From contig DOZZ01000141.1 of NCBI GenBank assembly GCA_003517725.1, forward strand, positions 1 to 5,342: a DNA stretch of 5,342 bases, written 5' to 3'. The position numbers and the translations under genes are program-made. The notes under the pieces were generated by a model. The model saw only the letters and a program-made list of their open reading frames with translations. It had not been told where the DNA came from and searched no databases. Every line of letters starts with the position of its first letter. Positions within the stretch are counted from its first letter, which is position 1. Origin of the DNA: Bryobacterales bacterium. GTDB taxonomy: Bacteria; Acidobacteriota; Terriglobia; Bryobacterales; Bryobacteraceae. This document shows, piece by piece, positions 1 to 5,330 of this stretch.

Positions 1-291
1 ATGGGTCCCGGCGTGGCCAACTTGCTCTCCATTTTTCAGGCCTTCTCCGGCTGGGATCAAGCGGCTATGGAGCGGCACTTCGACGGCATGCGCTACGGCG
101 ATTTGAAGAAACAGGTGGCCGAGCAGGTGATCGCCAGCCTGGAACCTTTTCAGCGGCGTTATGCCGAGATTACGAAAGATCCGGCGTATGTGGAATCCGT
201 GCTGCAGCAGGGGGCGGAGCGCGTTAGGCCGCTGGCCGAAAGCACTGTTCGGCTGACCAAGAACCGCATGGGCTTGTACTGCAGTCCCTAG
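1..291 (+). CDS. trpS: Tryptophanyl-tRNA synthetase, C-terminal fragment (5' end outside window)
   Basis: TrpRS (class I aminoacyl-tRNA synthetase) charges tRNA-Trp in the cytoplasm. The 96 visible residues match the helical C-terminal part of bacterial TrpRS. They include the GPGVANLLSIFQAFSG stretch that follows the catalytic fold, the RYGDLKKQVAE segment, and a DPAYVESVLQQGAERVRPLAE helix resembling the usual closing helix with its G-A-E-[KR] signature. A full enzyme has about 330-350 residues, so the Rossmann fold with its HIGH-like and KMSKS motifs must lie to the left. The ATG at position 1 is therefore taken as an internal methionine, not the start. The TAG stop (289-291) overlaps the stop of the convergent lipoprotein gene. 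The family assignment is firm; nothing can be said about its promoter. Confidence 0.9.
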   Translation: MGPGVANLLSIFQAFSGWDQAAMERHFDGMRYGDLKKQVAEQVIASLEPFQRRYAEITKDPAYVESVLQQGAERVRPLAESTVRLTKNRMGLYCSP

Positions 292-1736
292 CGCCGCCGT
301 CCGCCGCCGAAGCTGCGCCCGCCACCGCCGAAGCTTCGCCCACTCGGCCGCGATCCGAAAGTCCTGCCACTCGAACTGCCGCTGCCGAAACGACGGCCGG
401 CCGGATCGCCGGAGCTGCCACTCGATCCGTAGCGTCTCTCCGTGCTGGTCGCGCCCGGGCGCGACGAATAGGATGATCCGCCGAAGCCGCCGTTCTTCTG
501 TGCGTACTGGCTTGAGGAGTAGTGGCGCTGCGTGAACGTGCCGTGCGAGCCATACTTCGGCGCGCCGTCGATGTCACGGCCGTAGTAGGTCTGGCCCGAG
601 CGCTGGGCGGTTCTATAGGAGTTGTAGTCGTAACTCGGAATCGGCTGGTACGAATTGCGGAATAGCAGGTCCCGCATGATCAGGTACTGCGGCAGCCAGG
701 TCCAGACGCTCATGCCGCCCGAATTGTTCCAGTAGCCGTACTGGTTGCGGCCCTCCGACGGCGGCGCGATGTAGGCGTAGCCGGGCGGCTGCGGCGTCTT
801 CTCCACTTCGGAATCGTACTTGCCCGCGGCCTTGTGCTCGATGGTCATGCCCAGATTGTTTTCGAGCGCCATGTAGACCGGCCTCGAAACATTCACCCAG
901 GTTTCTTCCGACGACACATCGCTCTTTTGCGCCGCCACATCGGTGAAACGCGTGCGTACGGTGCGCACCTTTTCTTTGTACTCGTCGTGCTTGTCCGATA
1001 GGTCCACCAGCAGCTTGTCCCATGACGTGTAGAGCTGCCCGCTGAGGTCGTTGAGCGTCCGCACCTGCTTCGGGAAGTTTTCTTTTTCGGCCTGCAGCTC
1101 TTCTTCCGCCGCAAACAGCGAGGCGTAGCCGCCGCCGGCTTTACGCGCCGTCTTCCAATCCGCCACGGCTTTCGATTCGGCGCTCTTGACGTCGCTCAGC
1201 CGCTGTTCCAGATCGGCCTTTTTCGCGGGCCAGTCCGTTTCGGCTTTGTGCACCGTGGCGGTCACGGCATCCAGGCCGGTGGCGCTCAACTGGCCGGCTT
1301 CACGGTCGTAATCGCTCAGATGGGACTTCAGGTCAGTGAAGCGCTGGGCTTCGCTCTGCATGGCCCGCGCGTCTTCGAGGGCTGCCATCCGGATGCGCTT
1401 CTCGCCGGCCAGCAGCCGCTCCACCTCGTCGCGCGAATCTTTGCGATCCTGCCGGCGCAGCTCGTCCAGCTGCTTCAGCTCGTTGGCGGCTTCGTTGAAT
1501 TTATCGGTATCGCGATCGAGCGCCGGCTGCCACAGCAACGCGCGGATCTTCGCCAGCTCCGGCTCGCGCGCCAGCTTAGCTTTGACGTCGTCGCGCGCCT
1601 TCTCGAAATCGCGGCGGCTCGATTGATACTGCTGCTGCTCGGCCTCCACCTGCGTCTTCAAGGTCACCGGCAGCCCGCCGCACCCCGCCAGCGACAAGGC
1701 GGCCAGCGCCGTCACACACGCGACAACGCGGTTCAT
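288..1736 (-). CDS. Coiled-coil lipoprotein with Gly/Ser/Arg-rich tail, last gene of PspA cassette
   Basis: This 482-residue protein is not a family I can name with certainty. It starts with a short lipoprotein signal (MNRVVACVTALAALSLAGC). The lipobox LAGC puts the lipidated cysteine at residue 19, so the mature protein should be membrane-anchored and face the periplasm. Residues about 25-275 are highly charged and rich in Glu, Lys, Arg, Gln and Ala, as expected of long helices or coiled coil. Residues about 315-390 are aromatic and Pro-rich (PPGYAYIAPP, YGYWNNSG, SVWTWLPQYLIMRDLLFR). From about 395 the chain becomes low-complexity, and it ends in FGGGGRSFGGGRRR. The aromatic stretch followed by a YG/GGFG-type tail is reminiscent of DUF1190 lipoproteins (YgiB/YjfM), but the coiled-coil domain makes this protein far longer. 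The ATG at 1736-1734 has an AGGAG Shine-Dalgarno sequence 4 nt upstream, lies 7 bp after the preceding gene, and leads straight into the signal peptide. A structural partner of PspA at the membrane is inference. Confidence 0.85.
   Translation of the reverse strand: MNRVVACVTALAALSLAGCGGLPVTLKTQVEAEQQQYQSSRRDFEKARDDVKAKLAREPELAKIRALLWQPALDRDTDKFNEAANELKQLDELRRQDRKDSRDEVERLLAGEKRIRMAALEDARAMQSEAQRFTDLKSHLSDYDREAGQLSATGLDAVTATVHKAETDWPAKKADLEQRLSDVKSAESKAVADWKTARKAGGGYASLFAAEEELQAEKENFPKQVRTLNDLSGQLYTSWDKLLVDLSDKHDEYKEKVRTVRTRFTDVAAQKSDVSSEETWVNVSRPVYMALENNLGMTIEHKAAGKYDSEVEKTPQPPGYAYIAPPSEGRNQYGYWNNSGGMSVWTWLPQYLIMRDLLFRNSYQPIPSYDYNSYRTAQRSGQTYYGRDIDGAPKYGSHGTFTQRHYSSSQYAQKNGGFGGSSYSSRPGATSTERRYGSSGSSGDPAGRRFGSGSSSGRTFGSRPSGRSFGGGGRSFGGGRRR
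304..341. repeat. Short tandem repeat (21-bp period) in the lipoprotein tail
   Basis: CCGCCGAAGCTGCGCCC (304-320) recurs as CCGCCGAAGCTTCGCCC (325-341), with 16 of 17 bases identical and a 21-bp period. On the minus strand the two copies encode the repeated GRSFGGG unit at the end of the lipoprotein. The period is a multiple of three, so copy-number change would keep the frame. Looser Ser/Gly repeats continue to about position 500. Confidence 0.7.
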
Positions 1737-1740
1737 AACA

Positions 1741-1745
1741 CTCCT
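1741..1745 (-). promoter_or_regulatory. Shine-Dalgarno AGGAG fused to the upstream stop codon
   Basis: On the minus strand the upstream gene ends in TAG (1746-1744). The sequence TAGGAG overlaps this stop, so AGGAG begins inside it and lies 4 nt before the lipoprotein ATG. It fixes the lipoprotein start and predicts reinitiation by ribosomes finishing the preceding gene. Confidence 0.7.
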
Positions 1746-2307
1746 ACTGAGCCCGGAAAACAGTGACGTCGCCGGGATTCACTGGAAGCAGAACTGCCGC
1801 CGTAAACGGCTCGCCTTCGTACTTGCGAATAGCGAGCAGCCGTTTTCCACCCTGCTCCTGGAAAACCCAGCCATAATAGCCCCGGCCGGTCTCGTTGCCT
1901 TCCTGAAAGACGCCCACTTCGCGGCTCCAGCGGTACATCCAAACCTTGTCCTCGAACTCGAAATTGTCGGCCGGATTCTGGCGCTCATCAATGGTGGCGA
2001 GGTCGTCTTCGCTCAGCCCCAGTTCATCCAGCGTGAAGCGCTTGCCGTCGAACATGCCGCGCACCGACACCTCGTCCGACGCTTCCACTTCCAGGTACAC
2101 GCGGCGTTCCTTATACATGCCGCTGACCTCGAACCAGCGCCGGTCGCCGGCCTCCATGCTGTTGCGACGGTCGATAGTGAAGTCGAGGTCGGCATACTCG
2201 TCGCCCACGCCGACGATCGACAATGTGTCGCCGGCGCGCGCTTCCGTGACCGAGAGATGCGCCAGATCCTGGGGCGGCGTCGACCCATTTTTGGCTTTGA
2301 AAAACAT
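1744..2307 (-). CDS. DUF4178/DUF2491-like protein of the PspA cassette
   Basis: This 187-residue protein has no signal peptide or membrane segment, so it is probably cytoplasmic, and it is acidic. Residues 26-75 (GDTLSIVGVGDEY, then RRWFEVSGMYKERRVYLEVEA) look like a beta-rich opening of the DUF4178 type, in which a conserved Trp-x-Glu strand is followed by a strand ending in Leu-x-Val-Glu. Residues 120-187 form a second beta-rich half: WMYRWSREVGVF, YYGWVF, RLLAIRKYEGEPF, then PVNPGDVTVF. The closing pattern also resembles DUF2491 (YjfK), the neighbour of the PspA-like gene yjfJ in E. coli. The biochemical function of these families is not established. The start overlaps the pspA stop as TAATG, and no strong Shine-Dalgarno precedes it, so translation is probably coupled to pspA. 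The gene is certain; the family is a moderate call. Confidence 0.8.
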   Translation of the reverse strand: MFFKAKNGSTPPQDLAHLSVTEARAGDTLSIVGVGDEYADLDFTIDRRNSMEAGDRRWFEVSGMYKERRVYLEVEASDEVSVRGMFDGKRFTLDELGLSEDDLATIDERQNPADNFEFEDKVWMYRWSREVGVFQEGNETGRGYYGWVFQEQGGKRLLAIRKYEGEPFTAAVLLPVNPGDVTVFRAQ

Positions 2308-3038
2308 TAGTGCGAGTCGCCCGGACCCAGCGCAGGCGTCGTCGTCGGCCGCGGCAAACGCGCCCGCTTCATCTCTTCCAGTTCCTTGTCGACCCCGCCG
2401 CCCTTCAACGCGGCGAACTCCTTATCGAGATCGTCGTCCTTGCCCGCGCTGGCCAGTTGGTCATAGGCCGTGGCTGTGGCTTCTTCCTTTGAAACGGTCT
2501 CTTCAAAATTGCGCAGCGCCTGGAACGCGTTGTCAGTGCGCCCCACGCCGGCCATGGCCTCGGCCACTTTGCGCTGGGCTTCGGCGGCGTTCTTGCGGGC
2601 GACGAGAGTGGTGGCGGTGCGCTCGCCTTCATCGATCTTGCGCTTCAGCTCCCCTACCTGCTGCTTCAGCTTTTCACTGGTCGCATGCGCCTGGTCAATC
2701 GAGGTCTGCATCGAGGCGACCTGCGTATCGCACTCGGCTTTTTTCGCCAGCGCGCGGCGCGCCAGGTCTTCATTGCCGGCGTCGAGCGCTTCGCTGGCGC
2801 GCGCCTTCCAGTCCTGGCTCTGGCGCACGTACTTCTGGTATTCAGTCTCGAGCCGGTTGTAGTTGGCCATGGCCGATGCCGAAGCGCGCACCGTGTTGTT
2901 GAGCTCGGTCCTCATGTCGAGGATGGCCTGATTCACGGTGGCCTCGAAGTTGGCATTCTCGACCGCGCTCATGGCCTGATTGGCCTGCCCGCGCACCACG
3001 CGGCCGCCGCGCCCGAAGAAATCGTTGAGGAATCCCAT
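2307..3038 (-). CDS. pspA: PspA/IM30 family phage-shock protein
   Basis: PspA/IM30 (Vipp1) proteins are peripheral inner-membrane proteins of the ESCRT-III superfamily. They polymerise on damaged or stressed membrane and limit proton leakage. This one has 243 residues. MGFLNDFFGRGGRVVRGQ (1-18) is the amphipathic membrane-binding N-terminal helix. Residues 25-225 are almost uninterrupted charged helix. Family landmarks are visible: QAILDMRTEL (37-46) for the first long helix, DWKARASEALDAGNEDLARRAL (76-97, matching the WxxKAxxAL...EDLARxAL block of E. coli PspA), QVGELKRKI (127-135), and DLDKEFAALKGGG (203-215, matching LDDQFAELK). The Pro/Thr-rich tail (228-243) lies beyond the usual PspA end. 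No pspF, pspB or pspC is visible, so control must differ from enterobacteria. The ATG follows GGGAG by 11 nt, and the gap to the upstream gene is 16 bp. Confidence 0.93.
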   Translation of the reverse strand: MGFLNDFFGRGGRVVRGQANQAMSAVENANFEATVNQAILDMRTELNNTVRASASAMANYNRLETEYQKYVRQSQDWKARASEALDAGNEDLARRALAKKAECDTQVASMQTSIDQAHATSEKLKQQVGELKRKIDEGERTATTLVARKNAAEAQRKVAEAMAGVGRTDNAFQALRNFEETVSKEEATATAYDQLASAGKDDDLDKEFAALKGGGVDKELEEMKRARLPRPTTTPALGPGDSH

Positions 3039-3049
3039 ACTCTTTCAGT

Positions 3050-3056
3050 CTCCCTT
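3050..3056 (-). promoter_or_regulatory. Shine-Dalgarno of pspA (AAGGGAG) on the preceding stop codon
   Basis: On the minus strand the upstream gene stops with TAA (3057-3055) and the sequence runs on directly as TAAGGGAG. The GGGAG core ends 11 nt before the pspA ATG, somewhat longer than ideal. Its position on the stop codon suggests coupled translation. Confidence 0.5.
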
Positions 3057-3468
3057 ACTTCAAAGCGCCCAGAATTTCCTGGGCATGCAGCACGTCCACC
3101 AGCAGGTAGTGAACGCAGGATAGGATGTCGTCCTGGTCGGCCTCGCCCAGGTCCTGCAGCGTGCAGAAGTTGTTGAGCGTCACGGCGACTTCGCCTTCGC
3201 CCGACGGGTAGATCTGGAAATGCGACGTGGAGATGCCGTTGTCGCCCGCGAGCATGATGCGCATGATGTCGGGCGTGATGTTTTTCTCGGCCGTGGTCAG
3301 GCAGTTCAGCGAGAAAAACATGACATTGCCCTGCAACACGGCGTGGACGGCAATGCCGCTATCCATTTCGCGGATAGTGAGGGCGTGTTCGCCGTCGGTA
3401 ACGTCATACCGGTTTTCCGCCAGAAGGTGATGGATCTCGGCCAAATCAAAAGTGGCTGCTGGAATCAT
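3055..3468 (-). CDS. Small DUF2170/YbjN-like protein, first gene of the PspA cassette
   Basis: This 137-residue soluble, acidic protein has no signal peptide. The order of elements is an N-terminal helix (FDLAEIHHLLAENRY), a beta meander (HALTIREMDSGIAVHAVLQGNVMFFSLNC), a central helix (TPDIMRIMLAGDN), more strands (HFQIYPSGEGEVAVTLNNF) and a C-terminal helix (DDILSCVHYLLVDVLHAQEIL). This alpha-beta-alpha-beta-alpha order fits the YbjN/type III secretion chaperone-like fold. It also fits DUF2170 (YjfI), which lies directly upstream of the PspA-like gene yjfJ in E. coli. Those comparisons rest on pattern and position, not on an alignment. I chose ATG 3468-3466. A TTG at 3501-3499 would add 11 residues (RSLTRSKSDR after the initiator), which look like untranslated leader. 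A GGAG lies 13 nt upstream of the ATG. A regulatory or adaptor role for PspA is inference. Confidence 0.75.
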   Translation of the reverse strand: MIPAATFDLAEIHHLLAENRYDVTDGEHALTIREMDSGIAVHAVLQGNVMFFSLNCLTTAEKNITPDIMRIMLAGDNGISTSHFQIYPSGEGEVAVTLNNFCTLQDLGEADQDDILSCVHYLLVDVLHAQEILGALK

Positions 3469-3574
3469 ACGATCGCTTTTGCTCCGCGTTAAGCTACGCA
3501 AACTCGCGCCGGAAGGTTCCCGGCGTCATGCCGATTGTATCGAAGTGAGGGAGTGCTGGAGCGAGTTCCCGATT

Positions 3575-3620
3575 AAGCCCGTGGGGCAGGTTTCAACCTG
3601 CAGCGGGCTTCAGCCCACCG
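3575..3620. repeat. REP-like nested palindromic element
   Basis: Three inverted pairs are packed into 46 bp. GCAGGTT (3586-3592) pairs with AACCTGC (3595-3601). GGGCT (3605-3609) pairs with AGCCC (3612-3616). An outer pair, AAGCCCG (3575-3581) with CGGGCTT (3604-3610), encloses the first hairpin, and GTGGG (3581-3585) can alternatively pair with CCCAC (3614-3618). Both small hairpins carry the same loop when closed to four bases: TTCA on the plus strand, TGAA on the minus strand. The arrangement resembles dispersed REP/BIME-type intergenic elements. Only one copy is in this window, so repetition in the genome is inference. No T-run follows on either strand, so a classical intrinsic terminator is unlikely. 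Confidence 0.6.
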
Positions 3621-3661
3621 CACGGTAACGCGCTGGTCATCGCGTTTCATGCGCTACGGAG

Positions 3662-3690
3662 ATTATCGGGCGACTGCGAGCCAGTGTCGA
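3662..3690 (-). promoter_or_regulatory. Sigma70-like promoter candidate for the PspA cassette
   Basis: On the minus strand, TCGACA (3690-3685) is separated by exactly 17 bp from GATAAT (3667-3662). Each hexamer matches its consensus (TTGACA, TATAAT) at five of six positions. Initiation near 3655 would give a leader of about 190 nt before the ATG at 3468, including the palindromic element. It sits in the only sizeable gap upstream of the cassette. A TACAAT at 3539-3534 is a second possible -10 but lacks a convincing -35. Confidence 0.5.
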
Positions 3691-3740
3691 ATTCGTGGTA
3701 GCAACTTTACACAGACAACGGGCTAACCTGCATGTCCCGG

Positions 3741-4196
3741 CTACTTCTTACTCCAGATCAGCAGCCGGTCCCAGGCGCCGTCCGGGCCGGTGTGGTGGAC
3801 GCGTTCGGTCAGCGTCGAGCCGCCCTCACTGGTCGTCAGGCGATAGCTCTCGTGACCGGTCGGCTGTTCGCGCTCGCCCACCAGCGTCGCGCCATCCCAC
3901 TTGGCCATGATCTCGCCCGACGCCGGGCCGCTGATCGGGTGGTAACGGTCGTCCACCCGCCAATCCATCTCGTCGGTGCGGTCGCCATGATCGAACACCA
4001 CGCTCACGGCCATGTGTATGGTCTTGTGATGTTTCGTGATGGTCAGCGTGCCGGAGGTGATCGCCGCGCTCTCCACGCCCCACTTCGAGGTCGCGGTTTG
4101 CAGCTGCCAAGTGCCGTAGAGCTCGGGGCGCGTTGCCGCCGCGGCCCCTGACACAATACTCAGGATCAGGCTGAAAAACAGTGATATTCGCGACAT
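3741..4196 (-). CDS. Small secreted lipocalin-like protein
   Basis: This 151-residue exported protein has a Sec signal peptide (MSRISLFFSLILSIVSGAAAA; cleavage probably after Ala21). The mature part begins with the lipocalin-like opening ELYGTWQL (25-32) and continues as alternating beta strands: GTLTITKHH, IHMAVSVVFD, AKWDGATLVGERE, SYRLTTSEGGSTLTERV, then a closing strand DRLLIWSKK. A G-x-W start followed by regular antiparallel strands with a 'W-D-G-x-x-L-V' middle is typical of small secreted proteins common in Acidobacteria. No ligand is known and no catalytic motif is visible. The mature protein has no cysteine, so no disulfides are expected. It lies 27 bp after tatA on the same strand and is probably co-transcribed. 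The signal peptide has no twin arginine, so it is not itself an obvious Tat substrate. The Shine-Dalgarno is weak (a GGAAGG lies too far upstream). Confidence 0.8.
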   Translation of the reverse strand: MSRISLFFSLILSIVSGAAAATRPELYGTWQLQTATSKWGVESAAITSGTLTITKHHKTIHMAVSVVFDHGDRTDEMDWRVDDRYHPISGPASGEIMAKWDGATLVGEREQPTGHESYRLTTSEGGSTLTERVHHTGPDGAWDRLLIWSKK

Positions 4197-4223
4197 GCCG
4201 TTACAACAGCAAGCCGCCTTCCA

Positions 4224-4415
4224 TTATTCGATGTCGGGCTTGGCTTCGACCTTCGCCGGCGGCGCGGGGGCCGGTTCCCTCATTGAATTCTTAAAGTTGC
4301 GGATCCCGTCGCCGATGCCCTTTCCCAATTCCGGGAGCTTTTTGGGGCCAAACAGCAGCAGCGCGGCGCCCAGGATCAGCAGCAGGTGCGTCGGTTGTAA
4401 CAGTCCTTCGATCAT
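4224..4415 (-). CDS. tatA: Twin-arginine translocase subunit TatA/TatE
   Basis: TatA oligomerises in the inner membrane to form the conducting element of the Tat pathway, which exports folded proteins. This 63-residue protein has the complete family layout. A short periplasmic N-terminus (MIEGLLQPTH) is followed by one membrane helix (about 10-22, LLLILGAALLLF). The signature hinge FGPKKLPELG (22-31) leads into the amphipathic helix (about 25-46, GKGIGDGIRNFKNSM), and a short Pro/Ala/Lys tail closes the protein. Gln7 sits where E. coli TatA has its polar Gln8. The length is at the low end of the family. A TatB would usually have a Glu near position 8 and a longer amphipathic helix, so TatA/E is preferred. 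AGAGG lies 6 nt upstream of the ATG, and AAGGA directly abuts it. No tatB or tatC is in the window. The gene is divergent from the VOC gene across a 42-bp gap. Confidence 0.93.
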   Translation of the reverse strand: MIEGLLQPTHLLLILGAALLLFGPKKLPELGKGIGDGIRNFKNSMREPAPAPPAKVEAKPDIE

Positions 4416-4431
4416 TCCTTGCCTCTACTAA

Positions 4432-4451
4432 TAGAATGCCACAGCTAAAAT
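4432..4451 (+). promoter_or_regulatory. Candidate -10 elements for the VOC gene
   Basis: In the 42-bp divergent gap, TAGAAT (4432-4437) and TAAAAT (4446-4451) each match TATAAT at five of six positions on the plus strand. Neither has a recognisable -35 at 16-18 bp. TAAAAT ends 6 nt before the ATG, which would place initiation at or next to the start codon, giving a leaderless mRNA. This is weak evidence and should be read as a candidate region. Confidence 0.25.
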
Positions 4452-4457
4452 CGGGTA

Positions 4458-5330
4458 ATGCGCCGTGCCGCTGTTTATGTTTGGTTACCCCTCTTGTGCC
4501 ACGCCCAAATCCAGATCGATCACGTCACCATAGCGGGCCGCAGCACCGCCGCTATGCGGTCGCGGCTGGCCGCCGTCGGCATCGCCAGCGAGCCCGGCGG
4601 CCGCCACACCAACCACGCCACCGAAATGGATTTGGTCAGCTTTCCCGACGGCAGCTACCTGGAGTTGATCGGCATCCAGCCGGATGCCGACGCCGCCGCG
4701 CTGGCGATCCACCCGTGGGCGGCGCTGATGCAGGCCGATGCCGGACCCGCCGCCTGGGCCGCGCGGGTCAAGCATTTCGATACCGAAGTCGCGCGTTTGC
4801 GGGGCGCCGGCGTGCCCGTGCAGCTCGACCCGCGCAGCGGCCGCGAACGTGCCGACGGGGTGCGCCTGGAATGGCAGACAGCGCACCTGGCGCTGGGGAC
4901 GGCCGACCGTGTGTTCCCCTTTCTGATCCAGGACTTCACCCCGCGCGCGCACCGCGCGTTTCCGAGCGGCCACGCCACCACCAAAGACTTCGCCGGCATC
5001 CGCTACATCGTCGTTGCGGTACGCGATCTGGGCCAGGCGATCGGCCGCTACCACACGGCCTTCGGCGTGCCACCGCCGATCAAGCAGGTGGACCCGCAGT
5101 GGGGCGCGCAACTGGCGCTGCTGGGCGATGTGCCGGTGATTCTGGCCGCGCCGGTCTCCCCGGATTCGCCTTTGCAAAAGCGCCTGGACGCCGCCGGCGA
5201 GGGCCCGGTGGCCGTGATCCTGACGGCGCGCAGCGGGAGGCACAAGACGGTCTCGACGTCGCGCTGGTTCGGCAAAGACGTCGCCTGGTTCGACAGCGCG
5301 GCCCTGGGCTGGCGCTTAGGTTTCGAGTGA
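4458..5330 (+). CDS. Exported VOC-superfamily (Glyoxalase_3-like) protein
   Basis: This 290-residue protein belongs to the vicinal-oxygen-chelate superfamily, whose paired beta-alpha-beta-beta-beta modules usually hold a divalent metal. The N-terminus (MRRAAVYVWLPLLCHAQ) looks like a short signal peptide cleaved near Ala16. Cys14 is preceded by Leu, so it is not a good lipobox. The first module starts at IDHVTIAG (20-27) with His22 in the metal-ligand position. It continues with GGRHTNHATEMDLVSF (47-62), then GSYLELIGI (65-73) with Glu69 in the second ligand position. The C-terminal half restarts at FAGIRYIVVAVRDLGQAIGRYHTAFG (178-203), the typical second-module opening, but without a His in its first strand. 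The substrate is unknown. The ATG at 4458 is preferred because it yields the signal peptide; upstream there is only a weak GGGT. The two Arg at positions 2-3 do not make a proper Tat motif. Confidence 0.82.
   Translation: MRRAAVYVWLPLLCHAQIQIDHVTIAGRSTAAMRSRLAAVGIASEPGGRHTNHATEMDLVSFPDGSYLELIGIQPDADAAALAIHPWAALMQADAGPAAWAARVKHFDTEVARLRGAGVPVQLDPRSGRERADGVRLEWQTAHLALGTADRVFPFLIQDFTPRAHRAFPSGHATTKDFAGIRYIVVAVRDLGQAIGRYHTAFGVPPPIKQVDPQWGAQLALLGDVPVILAAPVSPDSPLQKRLDAAGEGPVAVILTARSGRHKTVSTSRWFGKDVAWFDSAALGWRLGFE

Noticed and set aside
1248..1766. Plus-strand open frame (172 codons) opposite the lipoprotein N-terminal half
   Set aside because: The Leu/Gln/Arg-rich translation mirrors the coiled coil on the other strand; no start signal or domain is evident.
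1946..2902. Long plus-strand open frame (318 codons) opposite pspA and the DUF4178-like gene
   Set aside because: The product is Arg/Ser/Pro-rich with no recognisable domain, and it lies antisense to PspA, whose identity is firm. High GC easily creates such frames.
3575..3620. The palindrome as an intrinsic terminator for the tatA-lipocalin unit
   Set aside because: The stems are adequate but no run of T follows on either strand, and the element lies about 120 bp past the stop codon. Factor-dependent termination cannot be excluded.
4458..4508. Twin-arginine signal on the VOC protein, suggested by Arg2-Arg3 and the nearby tatA
   Set aside because: The residues after the arginine pair (AAVYV) do not fit the S-R-R-x-F-L-K pattern, and the n-region is minimal.
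4485..5243. Minus-strand open frame (252 codons) opposite the VOC gene
   Set aside because: The composition is Arg/Gly/His/Ala-rich without motifs, while the plus strand shows clear VOC signatures.
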